In this document: piece by piece, positions 9,623-18,765 of the stretch
Numbering within the stretch: the stretch's first letter is position 1
Layout of the letters: every line of letters starts with the position of its first letter
From: Nitrospira sp.
Lineage (GTDB): Bacteria; Nitrospirota; Nitrospiria; Nitrospirales; Nitrospiraceae
Assembly: GCA_024760525.1 (NCBI GenBank)
Contig: CP060499.1
Coordinates: forward strand, 434,001-498,000
Reading direction: 5' to 3'
DNA length: 64,000 nucleotides
Notes under the pieces: generated by a model
Seen by the model: only the letters and a program-made list of their open reading frames with translations
Databases searched by the model: none
Told to the model about the DNA's origin: nothing
Program-made: the position numbers and the translations under genes

Positions 9623-9895
9623 ATGAAGGTCATCTGTTCCTGGTGTCGCGGAGAAGGTCGAGACGGGTGGGTTGGAGAAAAGGCGCCGCTGGACGACCAG
9701 CGTGAGACCCACAGTATTTGTCTTGAGCATGAGCAGGCGGTGCGAATTCGCTGGACGGCGCATCGGAGTATAAGTCGATCCTTCTCATCCATCACTGGGA
9801 TGAGAGCGCGACCCTCGCGTGTCCGCCGGGTGGTGTTGTCGGCTGTTCAATTCTATGTTGGCCTTAAGGGTTTCGCCTCGAAATCACGCTTCTAG
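9623..9895 (+). CDS. Small CxxC zinc-ribbon-like protein
   Basis: A 90-residue protein beginning MKVICSWCRGEG. The pattern CSWC, then THSICLEH, suggests one zinc site made by two Cys, another Cys and a His. The second half is basic. The ATG at 9623 sits behind AGGGTGAGAG, and starting there puts the CxxC right at the N-terminus. The role is unknown; small proteins of this kind often bind nucleic acid or another protein. The related CxxC proteins at 43.9, 56.1 and 57.0 kb suggest a taste for this fold in the genome. Confidence 0.6.
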   Translation: MKVICSWCRGEGRDGWVGEKAPLDDQRETHSICLEHEQAVRIRWTAHRSISRSFSSITGMRARPSRVRRVVLSAVQFYVGLKGFASKSRF

Positions 9896-9942
9896 CGTCC
9901 CAATCCTATTGTGACCTGTTTCCGAAGCACGTGAACGGCGGT

Positions 9943-10491
9943 CTATTTCTGGGAGGGTTTGGCCGAATGTTTAGAGCGGGCTTTCGTCTTAGGCGCCTTC
10001 CGCTCTGCGGAGGAGAACTCTTCTAATTCCCAGCGCTTCCGACTCGATTTGTCCTGTTCAGTCACCAAAAAGCACACATGGAATGGCGCGCGCCGGCCAT
10101 CGGCCGTTTGCCCCTTGCTCCAGGCTTCGCCGGCGTCACTCAGGACTTCCAACAACGTTTCATACTCCTCTTCATCATCGGGAAGCACAGCGTGCGCGTC
10201 GGTAATCAGGAAAATGTAGCCTTTGGCCGGAAGCCACTCAAAATCGGCAAGACATTCCTCCAGTGCGTCCCAGTTGTGTCCGAAGTACTCCGGAAAGGCA
10301 AGCACCCGCGCGAACTCATCAAAGAGACCGGGTGAAGTCCGGCATTTCTTCCCTTGGATCGTGCGCACGACGAATTCCGGTGGAACCTTCACCAACGTTG
10401 TGATCGGGGCTCCTCGAGGAACAATAAGCAGTCCTGACCAAGGCGGCGTGGCGTTGCTCAGATGCGTGTACAGTGTCGGTTTCCCTGTCAT
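9943..10491 (-). CDS. Barstar-family ribonuclease inhibitor
   Basis: Residues about 60-95 carry the barstar core (FARVLAFPEYFGHNWDALEECL, of which GHNWDALEECLADF is the most telling part). Barstar blocks barnase-type RNases by covering their active site. The gene follows the secreted RNase gene directly on the same strand: its first possible start (TTG 10521) overlaps that gene's stop, and the preferred ATG lies 27 bases on. The protein is longer than barstar (182 residues against about 90), with an extra N-terminal part and a basic Lys/Ser tail. No signal peptide, so it should protect the cytosol from the RNase. Confidence 0.8.
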   Translation of the reverse strand: MTGKPTLYTHLSNATPPWSGLLIVPRGAPITTLVKVPPEFVVRTIQGKKCRTSPGLFDEFARVLAFPEYFGHNWDALEECLADFEWLPAKGYIFLITDAHAVLPDDEEEYETLLEVLSDAGEAWSKGQTADGRRAPFHVCFLVTEQDKSSRKRWELEEFSSAERKAPKTKARSKHSAKPSQK

Positions 10492-10517
10492 ACAGAATCC
10501 GCCGGTTTGGACATTCC

Positions 10518-10949
10518 TCAATTCAAAGGGACAAATGTTCGGTAGTGATCGCCCGTGTAGTACGCCTTTCCGGTCCGCTGCTCGATGACGATCCGTTCAG
10601 CATCGCGCCTGTGTCCCGGGATCTTTGGATTGACATCATACTCTCGGTAGCGACCTCGTGGAAGAAGCCGTTCTCGATTCTGGAAATCGCGCCCACCGAT
10701 GTACCCGGGGAGAGGCGCACCGCGTCGATTTTCCAACTGCTTGAGCAGATCGTATGCTTTCTGGGGAGGGGTTGTGAGGGAGAATGGGTTGTCGATTGGA
10801 GAAGGAAGATTGGTTGAGGTGTCGCCCCAAAACGGACCATCGCCGGTGTCGGCAGCGGGAATTGAGACGGCGGACACCATGCCGATCACGCATAACAGGA
10901 TGGCGAGAAGCCCAATGAGCTGATTCCGCCGTTGCTGATGGTTGAGCAC
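10518..10949 (-). CDS. Secreted guanyl-specific ribonuclease (RNase Sa/barnase-like)
   Basis: The 143-residue protein starts best at GTG 10949, behind AGAGGA, and has a signal peptide (IGLLAILLCVIGMVSAVS). The mature C-terminal part follows the microbial RNase N1/T1 fold: GGRDFQNRERLLP, then REYDVNP with the putative catalytic Glu, AERIVIEQ with the Arg, and YYTGDHYRTF with the catalytic His. These would cleave RNA after G. The barstar gene follows at once, so a producer-immunity pair is likely. Whether the enzyme attacks rival cells or scavenges phosphate cannot be told from the sequence. Confidence 0.82.
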   Translation of the reverse strand: MLNHQQRRNQLIGLLAILLCVIGMVSAVSIPAADTGDGPFWGDTSTNLPSPIDNPFSLTTPPQKAYDLLKQLENRRGAPLPGYIGGRDFQNRERLLPRGRYREYDVNPKIPGHRRDAERIVIEQRTGKAYYTGDHYRTFVPLN

Positions 10950-11171
10950 AGGTTCCTCTCGTGACCATGCAGAGAACCGACCGTAGCATCCTCCTTTCAG
11001 GAAGGTCAAACACCCTAGCGGGCATTCACGTCGTTGCCTGGATGTATCCAGCGCTGTTTGCTAGAATGACCCGGCTGATGTCTGCATCAAAAGAAAAAGG
11101 AACCCGAGTCATTTGTATGAACCAGTGCGCGGAGTCTACACGCTGTGGGTGAAAGCGGCTCGCTCGGACGC

Positions 11172-11735
11172 GTGAATGCTTTGCGCAAGTGTCTGGCGCA
11201 TGTCTTTCTCGTGCTGGTTGCCCTCACTCCGGCAGCGGTATCGAATGCACAGCTCACTCCCAGCGGCTCGATCAAACGATCTCCGGCGGAGGTCGTCAAG
11301 CGCTACGTTCTCCTAGATCAGAGGGGCGCGCGCTTGGACGCCCCCTCGTTCGACACGTTGACGCCTTATATCGATTGGAAGGAGGAGCCGGCATGGGGTC
11401 GTGTGGTGGTCGTCCAGGACACCAGCGTTCCGGATGATTATCGAAAATGGGAAATTCTCAGCAACCTGGAAGTAGTCATTCCGGTCAAGTTTCAAGTACG
11501 GGGCTCGGTCTATTTGGAGACGGCCACTTTCGTGTCTGAAGAAACCACCGAGGAGGTTCGTTTCCACGTGAAAGTGGTGGGGAACTACTGGCGTATCATC
11601 TCGCCGGTCATCCCTCCCCACGTCGGACTGAAACGGATGATGAGTTTCGCGAGAGACGCGGCAGCCCATGAGCAGGATGACGCGCAACGCATGGTGCTCG
11701 CGGCGCTTATCGACTCCTTGAGAAAGGCTCAATGA
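11172..11735 (+). CDS. Secreted hypothetical protein, first gene of the gph-M16 operon
   Basis: Starting at GTG 11172 (an alternative GTG at 11145 adds nine residues), the 187-residue protein has a signal peptide ending VALTPAAVSNAQ. The mature part looks like an alpha+beta domain with strands such as WGRVVVVQDTS, LEVVIPVKFQVRG and EVRFHVKVVGNYWRI. Its stop overlaps the start of the HAD phosphatase gene, so the two are translationally coupled. I recognise no family; a periplasmic location is likely. Confidence 0.7.
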   Translation: MNALRKCLAHVFLVLVALTPAAVSNAQLTPSGSIKRSPAEVVKRYVLLDQRGARLDAPSFDTLTPYIDWKEEPAWGRVVVVQDTSVPDDYRKWEILSNLEVVIPVKFQVRGSVYLETATFVSEETTEEVRFHVKVVGNYWRIISPVIPPHVGLKRMMSFARDAAAHEQDDAQRMVLAALIDSLRKAQ

Positions 11736-12382
11736 TGGTCAAGACCCCCGTAGATCTCTTGATTTTTGATCTGGATGGTACGCTCATCGAATCCAAGTGG
11801 GATATCGCGCAATCCGTCAATTTTACGCTTGCCGAGTTGGGATTGCCGGAGCGCCCCATCGAAGAAATTTTCGGGTTCGTCGGCGACGGTGTGAAGCGAC
11901 TGCTGCGTTTGGCGGTCGGTGAGGGCAATCAGGTCAGATTCGAAGAGGCCTTGAAAGTATTTCGGGGCCATTATCTCGAACATTGTTTGGACCGGACGAC
12001 CTTCTATCCCGGCATCGAACCGATGCTGCAACACTTTACCCATACGTACAAAGCGATTGCGACCAACAAGTCGATCGAATATACGCGCGTCATCTTGAAC
12101 GGGTTAGGTCCGCAACATTTCCGGTATATGGTCGGTGGAGACAATGGATTCGGACTCAAGCCGGAACCCGGCATGTTGCTGCATATCATAGAAACGGTGG
12201 GGGCCTCGAAGGAGCGAACCGTTCTCGTCGGAGACAGCACCAATGATATCAATGGAGGTCATAACGCAGGTATTCGCGTCTGCGCGGTCGGGTATGGCAT
12301 GGGGAATCGAGAGAGGATGGCCGCGTGTCAGCCCGATTGGTTCATCGAAAAACCGGAACAACTCATGGAGCTGTTTACATAA
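11732..12382 (+). CDS. gph: Phosphoglycolate phosphatase-like HAD hydrolase
   Basis: A 216-residue HAD-superfamily phosphatase with all four motifs: DLDGTLIES (nucleophile Asp13, acid/base Asp15), IATNKS (motif II), the Lys of GLKPEPGM (motif III) and LVGDSTNDINGGHNAG (motif IV). The cap insertion after motif I is that of the phosphoglycolate-phosphatase group, which clears 2-phosphoglycolate made by DNA repair or by oxygenation. Substrate specificity in this group is broad, so Gph is the best guess rather than certain. The start overlaps the preceding stop; an M16 peptidase gene follows 20 bases later. Confidence 0.85.
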   Translation: MMVKTPVDLLIFDLDGTLIESKWDIAQSVNFTLAELGLPERPIEEIFGFVGDGVKRLLRLAVGEGNQVRFEEALKVFRGHYLEHCLDRTTFYPGIEPMLQHFTHTYKAIATNKSIEYTRVILNGLGPQHFRYMVGGDNGFGLKPEPGMLLHIIETVGASKERTVLVGDSTNDINGGHNAGIRVCAVGYGMGNRERMAACQPDWFIEKPEQLMELFT

Positions 12383-12402
12383 CCTGTCATGAGAGGTTGA
12401 GG

Positions 12403-14007
12403 ATGAGAGTACACGGCGGCAGCAGGACCTCGGTTCATGCATTTGGTCGTCTTGTCCTTAGGGTTTGCGTGCTCAGTACGCTGAGCCTCCACTTACTCAT
12501 CACCCTGTCGTACGCCGCCACGTCGGGTCTTGCCGAGCGAGTCATCGAGCACCGGCTTGCCAATGGGCTGACCGTACTCATGGTGGAGCGGCATCAGACG
12601 CCTGTCGTTTCGATCAACATCACGTTCGCAGTGGGCGGCATCAATGAGCAGGTCGGCCAAACCGGTCTCGCGCATCTCTATGAACACATGGCCTTCAAGG
12701 GCACGCGTGTGGTCGGCACGACAAACTATGAAAAAGAAAAGCCGATCTTGGATGAAATCACACTGGTCGGAACGGAACTCGACCTGCGTCAGCGTGATGC
12801 GGCCGCAAAAAACGGGAGCGAGACAGTAGAGGAGCGAACGGCGATCGAATCGCTGCAGAAGCGCCTCCTGGATCTGCAGACGCAGGCTGCGCAGTATGTC
12901 GTCGGCAATGAAATGGCCCTCCTGTACCAGCGTCATGGCGGAGTCGGACTCAACGCGTCGACTGGAAAAGATTTGACGCGCTACATGATCAGTTTGCCGT
13001 CCAACCGGCTGCCTTTGTGGGCGGCGATTGAATCGGATCGGATGGCCAATCCGGTGTTGCGCGAATTTTATAAAGAACGCGGCGTCGTGATGGAAGAACG
13101 GCGCCTGCGCAACGACGACAGTCCGAACGGTCTGCTGTTCGAAACCTTCACCTCTACCGCGTTCCGCGCTCACGGCTACGGGATTCCCACCATCGGATGG
13201 GGGTCTGATATCCTGGCATTGACACCCGCCGCCACCGAATCCTTTTTCAAGGCCCAGTACGGCCCGAATCGCGCCACCATTGCGCTGGTCGGCGATATCA
13301 ATCCGAAGGAAGTCATCGCGTTGATTGAACACACGTTCGGAAAGATTCCTGCCGCGCCCCCGCCTCCGCCGTTGGTGACGGTTGAGCCGGAACAGCGAGG
13401 CGAACGGCGAGTCGAAGTGGAGTTTGATGCCGAACCGGCCATCGTCATCGGGTATCACAAGCCGACGTTGAGGCATCCGGATGACGATGTATTCGATGTG
13501 CTCGACGCGGTGCTGAGCGACGGACTCACCTCTCGCTTGCATCAGAAGTTGGTGCGAGAGAAGCGACTGGCCGCCTCAGTCGGGTCTGATGCCAGTCATC
13601 CGGGAGTGCGCGCGCCGAATCTGTTCGTCGTCACCGCGACGCCGCTGGCCCCCCATACGACGACAGAAGTAGAAACCGCCATCTATGAAGAGATTGAGCG
13701 CCTGAAACGAGAGCCGGTCTCGTCCCAAGAGTTGGAAAAGGTACTCAACAATTTGGATGCCGATTTGGTGCGGGGCCTGCGATCGAATAGCGGCTTGGCA
13801 TCTCAACTGGCGTTGCATCAGGCAGTCGCCGGTGACTGGCGCTATATCCTGACCTCACGTGACAAGGTCGCCAACGTCACGGCCGCCGATGTGCAGCGAG
13901 TGGCCACGCAATACTTTACAAAGTCGAATCGGACTGTCGCAGTCCTCGTGAAGAAGGAAAACACGAAGGCGATTGCGGCGGTGCCGGCCGGTGAGGTGAG
14001 ACCATGA
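12403..14007 (+). CDS. M16 zinc peptidase, catalytic partner
   Basis: The ATG at 12403 (AGAGGTTGAGG upstream) gives 534 residues. A signal peptide ends near residue 39 (LLITLSYAA). The inverted zinc motif HxxEH is HLYEH at residues 91-95, within GLAHLYEHMAFKG. The second half holds the usual RLHQKLVREKRLA stretch of the M16 C-terminal domain. An insertion of some 80 residues after the zinc motif (about 105-185) lengthens the first domain. The family degrades peptides, in the periplasm here. The stop overlaps the start of the next M16 gene, so they probably form a two-chain enzyme. Confidence 0.9.
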   Translation: MRVHGGSRTSVHAFGRLVLRVCVLSTLSLHLLITLSYAATSGLAERVIEHRLANGLTVLMVERHQTPVVSINITFAVGGINEQVGQTGLAHLYEHMAFKGTRVVGTTNYEKEKPILDEITLVGTELDLRQRDAAAKNGSETVEERTAIESLQKRLLDLQTQAAQYVVGNEMALLYQRHGGVGLNASTGKDLTRYMISLPSNRLPLWAAIESDRMANPVLREFYKERGVVMEERRLRNDDSPNGLLFETFTSTAFRAHGYGIPTIGWGSDILALTPAATESFFKAQYGPNRATIALVGDINPKEVIALIEHTFGKIPAAPPPPPLVTVEPEQRGERRVEVEFDAEPAIVIGYHKPTLRHPDDDVFDVLDAVLSDGLTSRLHQKLVREKRLAASVGSDASHPGVRAPNLFVVTATPLAPHTTTEVETAIYEEIERLKREPVSSQELEKVLNNLDADLVRGLRSNSGLASQLALHQAVAGDWRYILTSRDKVANVTAADVQRVATQYFTKSNRTVAVLVKKENTKAIAAVPAGEVRP

Positions 14008-15482
14008 AGAGGGCAAAGAGACAAGGGGTAGAAGCGGGGAGTCTTTCCCGGTTGAGAATGCTGCTCTGCATGGCGACCGTGTTGCTGATGGATGGAGCTA
14101 TCGCTTGTGCGGCCGACCAGCCCTTCGGCGATCCCAGAACCATGACGTTCAAGCCGGTGGAGTTTTCCCCGCCCGAGCCGGAGCGGGTTGTCCTCGGCAA
14201 TGGCATGGTCGTCTACCTGTTGGAAGACCATGAATTACCGCTGGTCACCGTGACGGCCACCATGCGAACAGGGAGTTGGCTTGATCCAACCGATAAGGTC
14301 GGACTGGCGGCCATGACCGGGGTGGTGATGCGCACCGGCGGCGGGGGAAGTCTTTCGGCAGAGCAGGTTGATGCAGAGTTGGAACAATTTGCGATCGATG
14401 TCAGCATCGGAATCAGCAGACAATCCGGATCAGCATCCCTGGACGTTCTGAGCAAGGATGTGGATCGGGGGTTGGAGATCTTCGCGGGTCTTATCCGAAC
14501 CCCGGCGTTCGAACCTGCGCGTGTCGAGCTGGCCAAGTTACAGGCCATGGAGGGGATCCGTCGCCGGCAAGATAACCCTGGCTCCGTCGTCAGTCGGGAA
14601 TTTGCCAAGTTGCTCTATGGAACGGACCATCCGACCGCGCGAGAAAGTTCAGTGGACTCGATCTCGCGCATCACGCGGGACGATCTTGTCGCGTTTCATC
14701 ACAATACGATTCACCCGAACGGCATGATCCTCGGTGTGACCGGTGACTTCAAGAGAGACGACATGCTGACCTCGCTCAGAAAAACGTTCGGAGATTGGAA
14801 GCGAGGGTCTGTGCCCGAGTTGAAGATTCCGGATGCACAGGAATCGGGTGCGTCTCGCCCGATCGTCCGGTTCGTCGATAAGGACACTTCTCAGACGCAT
14901 CTTCGAGTGGGGCATCTCTCGATCAAGGAAAATGATCCCGATTATGTCGCATTAGCCATTGCGAACGATATTTTGGGCGGAAGTTCGTTTCGCAGCCGCC
15001 TGTTCAACGACGTGCGGACCAAGCGGGGGCTGGCCTACTCGGTCGGCAGCCGGCTCAATACGGGAATGCACGATCAAGGGGTCTGGCTGATGCGGGCGGA
15101 AACCAAGATGACCTCCACGCAGGAAGTGATCGAGCGGTTCGTGGCGAACATCGAACGCATACGCGCCGAACCGGTGACCGATACCGAGCTTGCCGAAGCG
15201 AAGGAAGCGTATGTGAATTCGTTTGTCTTCTCATTTTCCAGCCCGTCGGCCATCGTCAGCCGGTTGATAGAGTTGGAATACGACGGGTTGCCGAAGGACT
15301 TTCTTCAACAGCTGCGCGCCAAGGTGGTGAAGCTGACCAAGGAGAATGTCTTAGCGGCCGCCAAGAAACACTTGCGCCCCGATCGCTTGAAGATCCTTGC
15401 CGTCGGCTCTGGTGAGGCATTGCCGAAAGCGCTGTCAACGTTTGGAGACGTGAAAGAAATCAAACCGGTGCCGGAGGGCTAA
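14004..15482 (+). CDS. M16 peptidase-like protein, non-catalytic partner
   Basis: A 492-residue M16-fold protein with a signal peptide (MLLCMATVLLMDGAIACAA). Where the catalytic family has HxxEH this protein reads GLAAMTGVVMRTGG, so both zinc histidines and the Glu are lost. The rest of the fold is kept (FRSRLFNDVRTKRGLAYSVGS). In two-chain M16 enzymes the inactive chain shapes the substrate chamber; the four-base overlap with the active chain's gene supports that job. The C-terminus ends near the predicted end of the fold, so it is not truncated. Confidence 0.88.
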   Translation: MKRAKRQGVEAGSLSRLRMLLCMATVLLMDGAIACAADQPFGDPRTMTFKPVEFSPPEPERVVLGNGMVVYLLEDHELPLVTVTATMRTGSWLDPTDKVGLAAMTGVVMRTGGGGSLSAEQVDAELEQFAIDVSIGISRQSGSASLDVLSKDVDRGLEIFAGLIRTPAFEPARVELAKLQAMEGIRRRQDNPGSVVSREFAKLLYGTDHPTARESSVDSISRITRDDLVAFHHNTIHPNGMILGVTGDFKRDDMLTSLRKTFGDWKRGSVPELKIPDAQESGASRPIVRFVDKDTSQTHLRVGHLSIKENDPDYVALAIANDILGGSSFRSRLFNDVRTKRGLAYSVGSRLNTGMHDQGVWLMRAETKMTSTQEVIERFVANIERIRAEPVTDTELAEAKEAYVNSFVFSFSSPSAIVSRLIELEYDGLPKDFLQQLRAKVVKLTKENVLAAAKKHLRPDRLKILAVGSGEALPKALSTFGDVKEIKPVPEG

Positions 15483-15880
15483 GCGTCCGCTCGGCTGACG
15501 AAAAGCGACCACCTTCGGCATTGTCCTGATGCGATTCGGCCACGTGACCGCCGAGACGATTTCTCTCTTAAACGCGCGCTCCTTGCAGATAGGCTTTCCT
15601 CCTCGGAGCGCACTGCTGCTTAAAGTCATTTGACTCTCGTTCCCCTCACGCTTCCGGGACCGCCGCGACATCGCGACGAACGTCATATCGTATCACCACT
15701 TCATCACCTTGATCACCGGCCGCATGGCGCGGTACTGTGAAGGGTGTATGCAACGAGGGACGGTTGTTTCACGTAAGGGACAGAGTCGTGGTACTCTGTA
15801 TCGGATTGATCGACTGGGGAAGCGGTGACTGAGGAGGTTCGATAACTCTATTTTGAACGCTGATCGGAGAAGGCTCGTGT
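15483..15880. other. Intergenic stretch, likely promoter of the HTH-MBL operon
   Basis: Only short minus-strand open frames are present, without ribosome site or domain character, so I call no gene. The next gene (15881) has only weak AGAAGG upstream of its start. Confidence 0.45.
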
Positions 15881-16723
15881 ATGCCGCTCGAAGATGAATT
15901 CTGCGACATTCTGAAAAAATCACGCACCGGGCAAGGCCTCTCGGTCGGCGATGTTTCGAGAGTGACGGGATTGCCCGGTGGCGATATTACCGCGTTGGAA
16001 CGAGGAGATCAGCCGCGGGATCGTTCGGAAGTGCGTGCCTTGGCGAAGGCCTTGGGCCTGCGAGCTGAGTCGCTCGAACAGATTGCGATCGATAAGTGGG
16101 AACCGGTTGCGCAGCACATGCCGCCGTGGGTGGAAATGGTGCACGGGTCCGTCAACGGGTATGGTGTGCAGGGGTACCTCTTGCATGATGAGGGTGAGGC
16201 AGTATTGGTCGATACGGCTTATAACGCGCCGGCCATGCTGGATCTGCTTCGTCGATACCGATTGCGTCTCATCGGCATTTGTTTGACCCATGGCCACGCG
16301 GACCATGCGGACGGGATCGAGCAGATTCTGGCCCAACATGAAGTCCCGGTGTATCTGGGACCGGAGGATGTGAGCCTATTGAGTTGGCGGCCACGAACGG
16401 AATTGCTGGTTGTGCCGGGCGATCGCTTGTCGATCCAAGTCGGGCGCCGTGTCGTCCGATGTATGACGACGCCGGGGCATACACCGGGCGGGATCTGCTA
16501 TCGGGTGGATGATGCACAGTTGCCGGTCTGTTTCGTCGGTGATACGCTGTTTGCCGGATCAATCGGCCGGTCCAATCCCAAGGAGTTGCATTCAACTCAT
16601 CTCGATTCAGTGCGCCGCCGAGTACTGACGCTCTCCCCGGACTATCGTCTCTTGCCCGGACATGGCCCTGCCACAACCGTGGAGGAAGAACTCGATCACA
16701 ATCCGTTTGCGATGATGCAGTAA
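15881..16723 (+). CDS. HTH (XRE-like)-metallo-beta-lactamase fusion
   Basis: A 280-residue fusion. Residues about 8-65 look like an XRE-type helix-turn-helix (LSVGDVSRVTGLPGGDITALERG). From about residue 85 on it is a metallo-beta-lactamase fold with THGHADHADG at 136-145, TTPGHTPGGICY and FVGDTLFAGSIGR, and a last PGHGP: the full metal ligand set of the glyoxalase II-like branch. It may be a hydrolase whose action is tied to DNA binding, or a regulator that senses a metabolite by its MBL domain. The M50 protease gene follows 11 bp later, so they share an operon. Confidence 0.85.
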   Translation: MPLEDEFCDILKKSRTGQGLSVGDVSRVTGLPGGDITALERGDQPRDRSEVRALAKALGLRAESLEQIAIDKWEPVAQHMPPWVEMVHGSVNGYGVQGYLLHDEGEAVLVDTAYNAPAMLDLLRRYRLRLIGICLTHGHADHADGIEQILAQHEVPVYLGPEDVSLLSWRPRTELLVVPGDRLSIQVGRRVVRCMTTPGHTPGGICYRVDDAQLPVCFVGDTLFAGSIGRSNPKELHSTHLDSVRRRVLTLSPDYRLLPGHGPATTVEEELDHNPFAMMQ

Positions 16724-16734
16724 GCGAGATTGTT

Positions 16735-17715
16735 ATGGACGGCCTCGGGCGGAATGAACATCAGAATGTGGATAACGGTCTCGTCATTGAGACGAGAGAA
16801 GAGTCGGCGCTACCGCCTGTGGAGGAGGCGGAGAGCGGCGGCGACGTAGCGCCGTCGTTTTTTTCACAGTGGGCCTTGCCGATCGTCCTCTTTACCCTGA
16901 CCGTCTTTACGACTCTGTGGGCCGGTGCCTATCAAGTCTACAACGGACCGGCGCGCGGCCCCCTGAATTTCCTTCTGACCTCTCCTGAGACGCTCTGGCG
17001 GGGAATTCCGTTTGCCGGCGCGTTGCTCTTTATTCTCACCACACACGAGTTGGGGCATTATCTGTTGTCCAGGATCCACCGGGTGCCCGCTTCCTTGCCC
17101 TTGTTCATTCCGGGGCCGCCTCATTTTATCGGTACCTTCGGGGCCATCATCCGCATGCGGGGACCGATTCTCAGTCGTCGTGCGTTGTTCGACATCGGCG
17201 TCGCCGGCCCCCTGGCGGGCTTCGTGGTCGCCGTCATCGCGCTGATCGTCGGGCTCAATTTGTCCACGGTCGTCGAGCGAACGGCGACGTATGGTTTGCA
17301 CTTGGGTGAGCCCTTGCTGCTTCAGTTCATGTCGTGGGTGGTGATCGGGCCGTTACCGCCTGAAGCTGACGTCGTGCTGCATCCGATCGGCTTCGCCGCT
17401 TGGTTCGGGCTTTTTGTGACCTCCCTCAATCTCATTCCGATCGGTCAGCTTGACGGCGGCCATGTCGCATATGCGTTATGGGGCTCGCGCCAGCGGACAA
17501 TGGCGCTCGCCTTTCTCCCAATTTTGTTGATCCTGGGATTCTTCGGCTGGTCGGGTTGGTTCTTGTGGGCGTTTATGGCGGGACTGTGGGGCGTCGGCCA
17601 TCCTCCGGTCATGGATCCTCATGTTCCGCTGGGTCGCAACCGGACGATTGTCGGATGGATTGCGCTCGCGGTGTTTGTCACGACCTTTGCCCCAGTCCCC
17701 TTTTCCTTCCACTAA
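16735..17715 (+). CDS. Site-2 protease-like M50 membrane metallopeptidase
   Basis: A 326-residue integral membrane protein with an acidic N-terminal tail. Transmembrane segments begin near residue 46. The zinc motif HELGH is at residues 104-108 inside a membrane segment (FILTTHELGHYLLSRIH), and the third ligand lies in PIGQLDGGH near residue 240. Site-2 proteases cut membrane-embedded substrates such as anti-sigma factors. The gene follows the HTH-MBL gene by 11 bp. A plausible but unproven link is that the protease processes or is controlled by a regulator encoded in the same operon. Confidence 0.88.
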   Translation: MDGLGRNEHQNVDNGLVIETREESALPPVEEAESGGDVAPSFFSQWALPIVLFTLTVFTTLWAGAYQVYNGPARGPLNFLLTSPETLWRGIPFAGALLFILTTHELGHYLLSRIHRVPASLPLFIPGPPHFIGTFGAIIRMRGPILSRRALFDIGVAGPLAGFVVAVIALIVGLNLSTVVERTATYGLHLGEPLLLQFMSWVVIGPLPPEADVVLHPIGFAAWFGLFVTSLNLIPIGQLDGGHVAYALWGSRQRTMALAFLPILLILGFFGWSGWFLWAFMAGLWGVGHPPVMDPHVPLGRNRTIVGWIALAVFVTTFAPVPFSFH

Positions 17716-17834
17716 CAGGCTGTTGAAAAAGCCCTCCAGCTTCGCTCTGCCGCATTGGGAAATGGCATAACAACACTTCGTCCCGTTCTGCGGATTTCCT
17801 TGTCCGATTCACCTCACGATCTTAGAGTGTGTCC

Positions 17835-18587
17835 ATGATCACAGGAAGCACTTCCACGACCCAGTGTCCGAAATGTCAGGCGGAACAGAGTCTGAAGGCA
17901 GAGGAGTGCGTGCGTTGCGGCATCATCTTCGCCAAGTATCGGCCGAATCCGGTGAGGGCTCGTGTTCCGGCATCCTCACCATCGGTCGATCGCTCTCAAT
18001 GGCTTCTGACGGCCAAACAGTGGTTGATCGAATCGGACACGACGACCGATTCGATGACATTCTACGGTCGGGCAGCCGTGTTTGTGGTCATGCTCTGGTG
18101 GGGTTGGAAGTTCATCGTGACGCCCTTGGAAACGAACTACACCGGTGAATCATTTCTCCACCTGATCAATCTGCCCTTTCATGAAGCCGGACATGTGATC
18201 TTCATTCCATTCGGTCATTTCATGACGATTCTGGGAGGGACTCTGGGGCAGATTCTTATGCCGGTCATCTGTCTCGCCACATTTCTTCTCAAGACCCGAG
18301 ACCCGTTCGGCGCTTCTGTCGCGTTGTGGTGGACGGCCGAGAGCATGATGGATATCGCTCCTTATATCAACGACGCGCGGGCGCTGGACCTCATGCTCAT
18401 CGGCGGAGTGACCGGCAAGGAAACCGACGGGCACGATTGGAACAATATTCTGACGATGCTGGACGTATTGGAATGGGATCACCGGTTGGCTCATCTCACG
18501 TATAACGTGGGCATTCTCTTCATGCTCGGTTCCTTCCTCTGGGGAGGTGTCCTCTTGTTACGCCAGTACAGCCGGCTGTCCGCCTAA
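17835..18587 (+). CDS. Zinc-ribbon plus membrane HExxH protein
   Basis: About 250 residues from ATG 17835 (GTG 17829 two codons upstream is possible). Four Cys near residues 11-28 (CPKC, CVRCGI) make a zinc ribbon. Membrane segments follow, with HEAGH near residues 116-120 (NLPFHEAGHVIFIPFGHF), an HExxH motif that suggests an M50-like or other membrane metallopeptidase. Later segments include LMLIGGVTGKETDGHDWNN. The domain order of ribbon then membrane catalytic domain suggests a cytosolic N-terminus. Substrate unknown. The 17716-17834 gap holds AACAGGCTGTTGAAAAAGCC. Confidence 0.7.
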   Translation: MITGSTSTTQCPKCQAEQSLKAEECVRCGIIFAKYRPNPVRARVPASSPSVDRSQWLLTAKQWLIESDTTTDSMTFYGRAAVFVVMLWWGWKFIVTPLETNYTGESFLHLINLPFHEAGHVIFIPFGHFMTILGGTLGQILMPVICLATFLLKTRDPFGASVALWWTAESMMDIAPYINDARALDLMLIGGVTGKETDGHDWNNILTMLDVLEWDHRLAHLTYNVGILFMLGSFLWGGVLLLRQYSRLSA

Positions 18588-18765
18588 CTCGCCTCACATT
18601 CACTGCTCCGATACCATTCCTTTTCGTGGTCAAAGTGCGAGCCATCCGCCAATGCCTTCTTGTTTTGCACGAGTCTTAATCCCTTCTTGGCGATCCGGTC
18701 GTCTATTTTGACACCATTTTTACGGCGAAGTTTGTAGGGTAATTGTGAAAGGAAGTCACGCCGCC

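Noticed and set aside
12493..13542. A 349-codon minus-strand open frame within the M16 gene
   Set aside because: It lies opposite a clear M16 gene and its sequence is Arg/His/Gln-rich shadow; no ribosome site or domain.
17716..17834. AACAGGCTGTTGAAAAAGCC as a repeat-element end
   Set aside because: Only one copy is in the window, so a repeat family cannot be shown here.
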